From Bacteroidota bacterium (GTDB taxonomy: Bacteria; Bacteroidota; Bacteroidia; Flavobacteriales_D; Sanyastnellaceae), in assembly GCA_027619225.1 (NCBI GenBank), contig JAQCFW010000010.1, forward strand, positions 1 through 64,000: DNA of 64,000 nucleotides, written 5' to 3'. The position numbers were made by a program, and so were the translations under genes. Below, piece by piece: positions 62,629 to 64,000 of the stretch. Every line of letters begins with the position of its first letter. The stretch's first letter is position 1. The notes beneath the pieces are model-generated. The model did not search any database. It saw only the letters and a program-made list of their open reading frames with translations, and was not told where the DNA came from.

Positions 62629-63681
62629 ATGACTCGACTTTTATATTTAGGCTTTGTTCTTTTTGTTTTCGGATGTGGAGCGGACAATCCCGGTCCACAT
62701 CTTGAAAATACTCAGGATAATTTCACAGACCAAGTTTACGCTGATTCTTCAGATTATTTCGAACAGGAAATTTTCAACAACTCCACCTCTCCACTTCCTT
62801 ATTGGAATAGAGCGGCTTGGCATTTAAAAAATGCACGCATAAAGGAAGGACTGCACGATTTAGATTTGGCTCTTGAAGCGGACTCTACATACGGGCCTGC
62901 CTGGTCTGCTAAAGCTGATGCTCTTTATTTATTACGTCAGTTCGACCCGTGTATTAATCACCTAGACGTGTGTATAAAGTACGCACCGAATCACATTCCG
63001 TGTAAGCTTAGAAGGGCTGAGATGTATATACATCTTAAACTTTACGCAGAGGCTTTTACTCTGATTAACGATGCTTTAAAGATTAACGATCAGATTTCTG
63101 AAGCGTATTGGATGAAGGGGACGATTTATAAAGAAAATGGTGAACTCGAGAATGCCCTCAGCTCTTTCCAAACCTCAGTTGAGGTTAATCCATCTTTCTT
63201 CGATGGATACATCGCATTGGGACTTGCCTACGCTTCAACATCTAACCCTTTGGCTGTCGACTACTACAACAGCGCTATTTCGTTAAATCCCAAAAGTGTT
63301 GAGGCAAAGTATAACCTAGCAATGTACTATCAGGAATTGTTTTTAGAAGATCCTACTGCGAGAAAGCTCGCTTTAGAAAAATCATTGGCGCTTTACGAAA
63401 CCATTATTGAGATTGATAGTCTAAACGCTTCTGCTGCTTTTAACCAGGGGTTTATATACCTCGAGTACTTGAGTGGATACTCTGAAGCTGAATACTGGTT
63501 CAGTCAAGCTATTGAAGCTCTACCGTATTATCATCAAGCGTTCTACAACCGAGGTCTTGCACGCGAGAGTCTAGACAACCATACTGATGCTCTGGAAGAT
63601 TATGAAGTGGCTCTTAAGCTAAAGCCTGACTATACTTCTGCTGCTCTTGCAAAAAGCCGAGTGCTTGAAGCAATGAATTAA
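62629..63681 (+). CDS. TPR-repeat lipoprotein
   Basis: This 350-residue protein has a lipoprotein signal (LGFVLFVFGCGADN; lipobox Cys16). About eight TPR units follow (NRAAWHLKNARIKEGLHDLD, YGPAWSAKADALYLLRQFDP, YAEAFTLINDALKINDQISE, GELENALSSFQTSVEVNPSF, YNSAISLNPKSVEAKYNLAM, YHQAFYNRGLARESLDNHTD). It should sit at a membrane and scaffold other proteins. It is 32 bp after recA. The repeats fit type I-like TPR consensus. A bidirectional terminator separates it from rplT. Confidence 0.88.
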   Translation: MTRLLYLGFVLFVFGCGADNPGPHLENTQDNFTDQVYADSSDYFEQEIFNNSTSPLPYWNRAAWHLKNARIKEGLHDLDLALEADSTYGPAWSAKADALYLLRQFDPCINHLDVCIKYAPNHIPCKLRRAEMYIHLKLYAEAFTLINDALKINDQISEAYWMKGTIYKENGELENALSSFQTSVEVNPSFFDGYIALGLAYASTSNPLAVDYYNSAISLNPKSVEAKYNLAMYYQELFLEDPTARKLALEKSLALYETIIEIDSLNASAAFNQGFIYLEYLSGYSEAEYWFSQAIEALPYYHQAFYNRGLARESLDNHTDALEDYEVALKLKPDYTSAALAKSRVLEAMN

Positions 63682-63718
63682 AAAGAGAATTCTGACATCA
63701 AGGGCATAAATAACAAAC

Positions 63719-63759
63719 AAAAAAGGTCGATCCGGAAATGAATCCAGATCGACCTTTTT
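63719..63759. terminator. Bidirectional terminator between TPR gene and rplT
   Basis: AAAAAAGGTCGATC, then CGGA-aatgaa-TCCA, then GATCGACCTTTTT. The perfect 8-bp GGTCGATC/GATCGACC stem is extended by GGA/TCC beyond one mismatch. A-run and T-run make it function for both convergent genes. Confidence 0.9.
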
Positions 63760-63818
63760 GAGATCAACTTGTAGAAATTGCAACCTCAGCGATTACACTC
63801 TACAATTACACTCTAGGC

Positions 63819-64000
63819 TTACTTTACTTTATCTACAACTGCTGTAAAAGCTTCAGGGTGGTTCATTGCTAAATCTGCAAGCACCTTTCGGTTAAGCTCG
63901 ATTCCAGACTTAGATAGTTTACCCATAAAAACGCTGTAAGACATTCCGTGCTGACGAGCAGCGGCGTTAATACGCATAATCCAAAGACTACGGAAATTTC
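63819..64000 (-). CDS. rplT: Ribosomal protein L20, C-terminal part (runs off window)
   Basis: The minus-strand frame ends at TAA 63821-63819 and is open to the window edge (60 codons). It encodes [20 protein letters not shown], then [20 protein letters not shown] and [19 protein letters not shown]. This is the C-terminal half of large-subunit protein L20, which assembles early on 23S rRNA. The usual neighbours rpmI and infC would lie beyond the window. In some bacteria L20 represses its own operon, but the leader is not visible here. Confidence 0.95.
   Translation of the reverse strand, partial: NFRSLWIMRINAAARQHGMSYSVFMGKLSKSGIELNRKVLADLAMNHPEAFTAVVDKVK

Noticed and set aside
1-64000. CRISPR arrays, tRNA genes, rRNA genes, prophage genes
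   Set aside because: No regularly spaced repeats, no cloverleaf other than the tmRNA, and no phage structural genes were seen on reading both strands.

Overview
The window reads as a chromosomal segment of a marine-type Bacteroidota, probably Flavobacteriales; a Cryomorphaceae/Schleiferiaceae-like placement is a guess. The evidence is as follows. Two secreted proteins carry type IX secretion C-terminal domains, one of each sorting type. There is a TonB-dependent receptor with a carboxypeptidase-regulatory N-terminus and a TonB-like protein. DUF5916 and DUF1573 proteins, a fused E1 alpha/beta dehydrogenase and bacillithiol genes (bshC, ytxJ) are present. Several genes have Bacteroidota-style TAnnTTTG -7 boxes. 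Base composition looks moderately AT-rich throughout. The only structural RNA seen is tmRNA; no tRNA, rRNA or CRISPR array was found.

Layout. 1-779 is the 5' part of an arginine decarboxylase gene running off the left edge. 1142-6442 is an accessory block lying between that gene and ssrA (tmRNA). It holds a minus-strand mgtC / RelA-SpoT synthetase / HAD phosphatase module, an orphan secreted protein and a Fic protein with palindromes in its promoter. It also holds three decayed fragments: an IS6-like transposase N-terminus, a dockerin-like repeat and a DUF2130 fragment. 6570-6971 is tmRNA. 7065-20048 carries lysine-type saccharopine dehydrogenase, TonB, a coiled-coil/TPR exported protein, a FAD oxidoreductase, the fused 2-oxoacid dehydrogenase E1, ytxJ, miaA and a MutS2 without Smr domain.

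20064-36349 has a T9SS-exported serine protease, an S41 protease, a DUF1573 lipoprotein, a SirB1-like protein, a rhomboid, dnaN, dapD, ruvX, a small HAD protein and bshC. It then has a T9SS type-B protein and a tightly coupled operon of ACMSD, ECF sigma factor, acidic membrane protein and secreted protein. The region ends with an oligopeptide-binding lipoprotein that lies upstream in the same direction. 36416-48901 is mostly envelope biology: TonB receptor, ABC exporter, CoA-transferase, lytic transglycosylases (MltD-like and MltG), rfbC, a GNAT acetyltransferase, DUF5916 and M23 peptidase. 48995-57337 is a co-directional housekeeping run (small coiled-coil gene, zapA, rny, flippase, glutathione peroxidase, serC, serA, DUF1015, YggS). 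57344 to the end holds a beta-propeller exported protein, priA, bcp, recA with a palindrome in its promoter, a TPR lipoprotein and the 3' end of rplT.

Genes are packed with many 4-8 bp start/stop overlaps, and several convergent pairs overlap by 7-37 bp. The strongest candidates for something new are the mgtC-RelA/SpoT-HAD module bracketed by imperfect inverted repeats, the double palindrome in the fic promoter, the ACMSD/ECF-sigma operon, and the perfect 17-bp palindrome upstream of recA.
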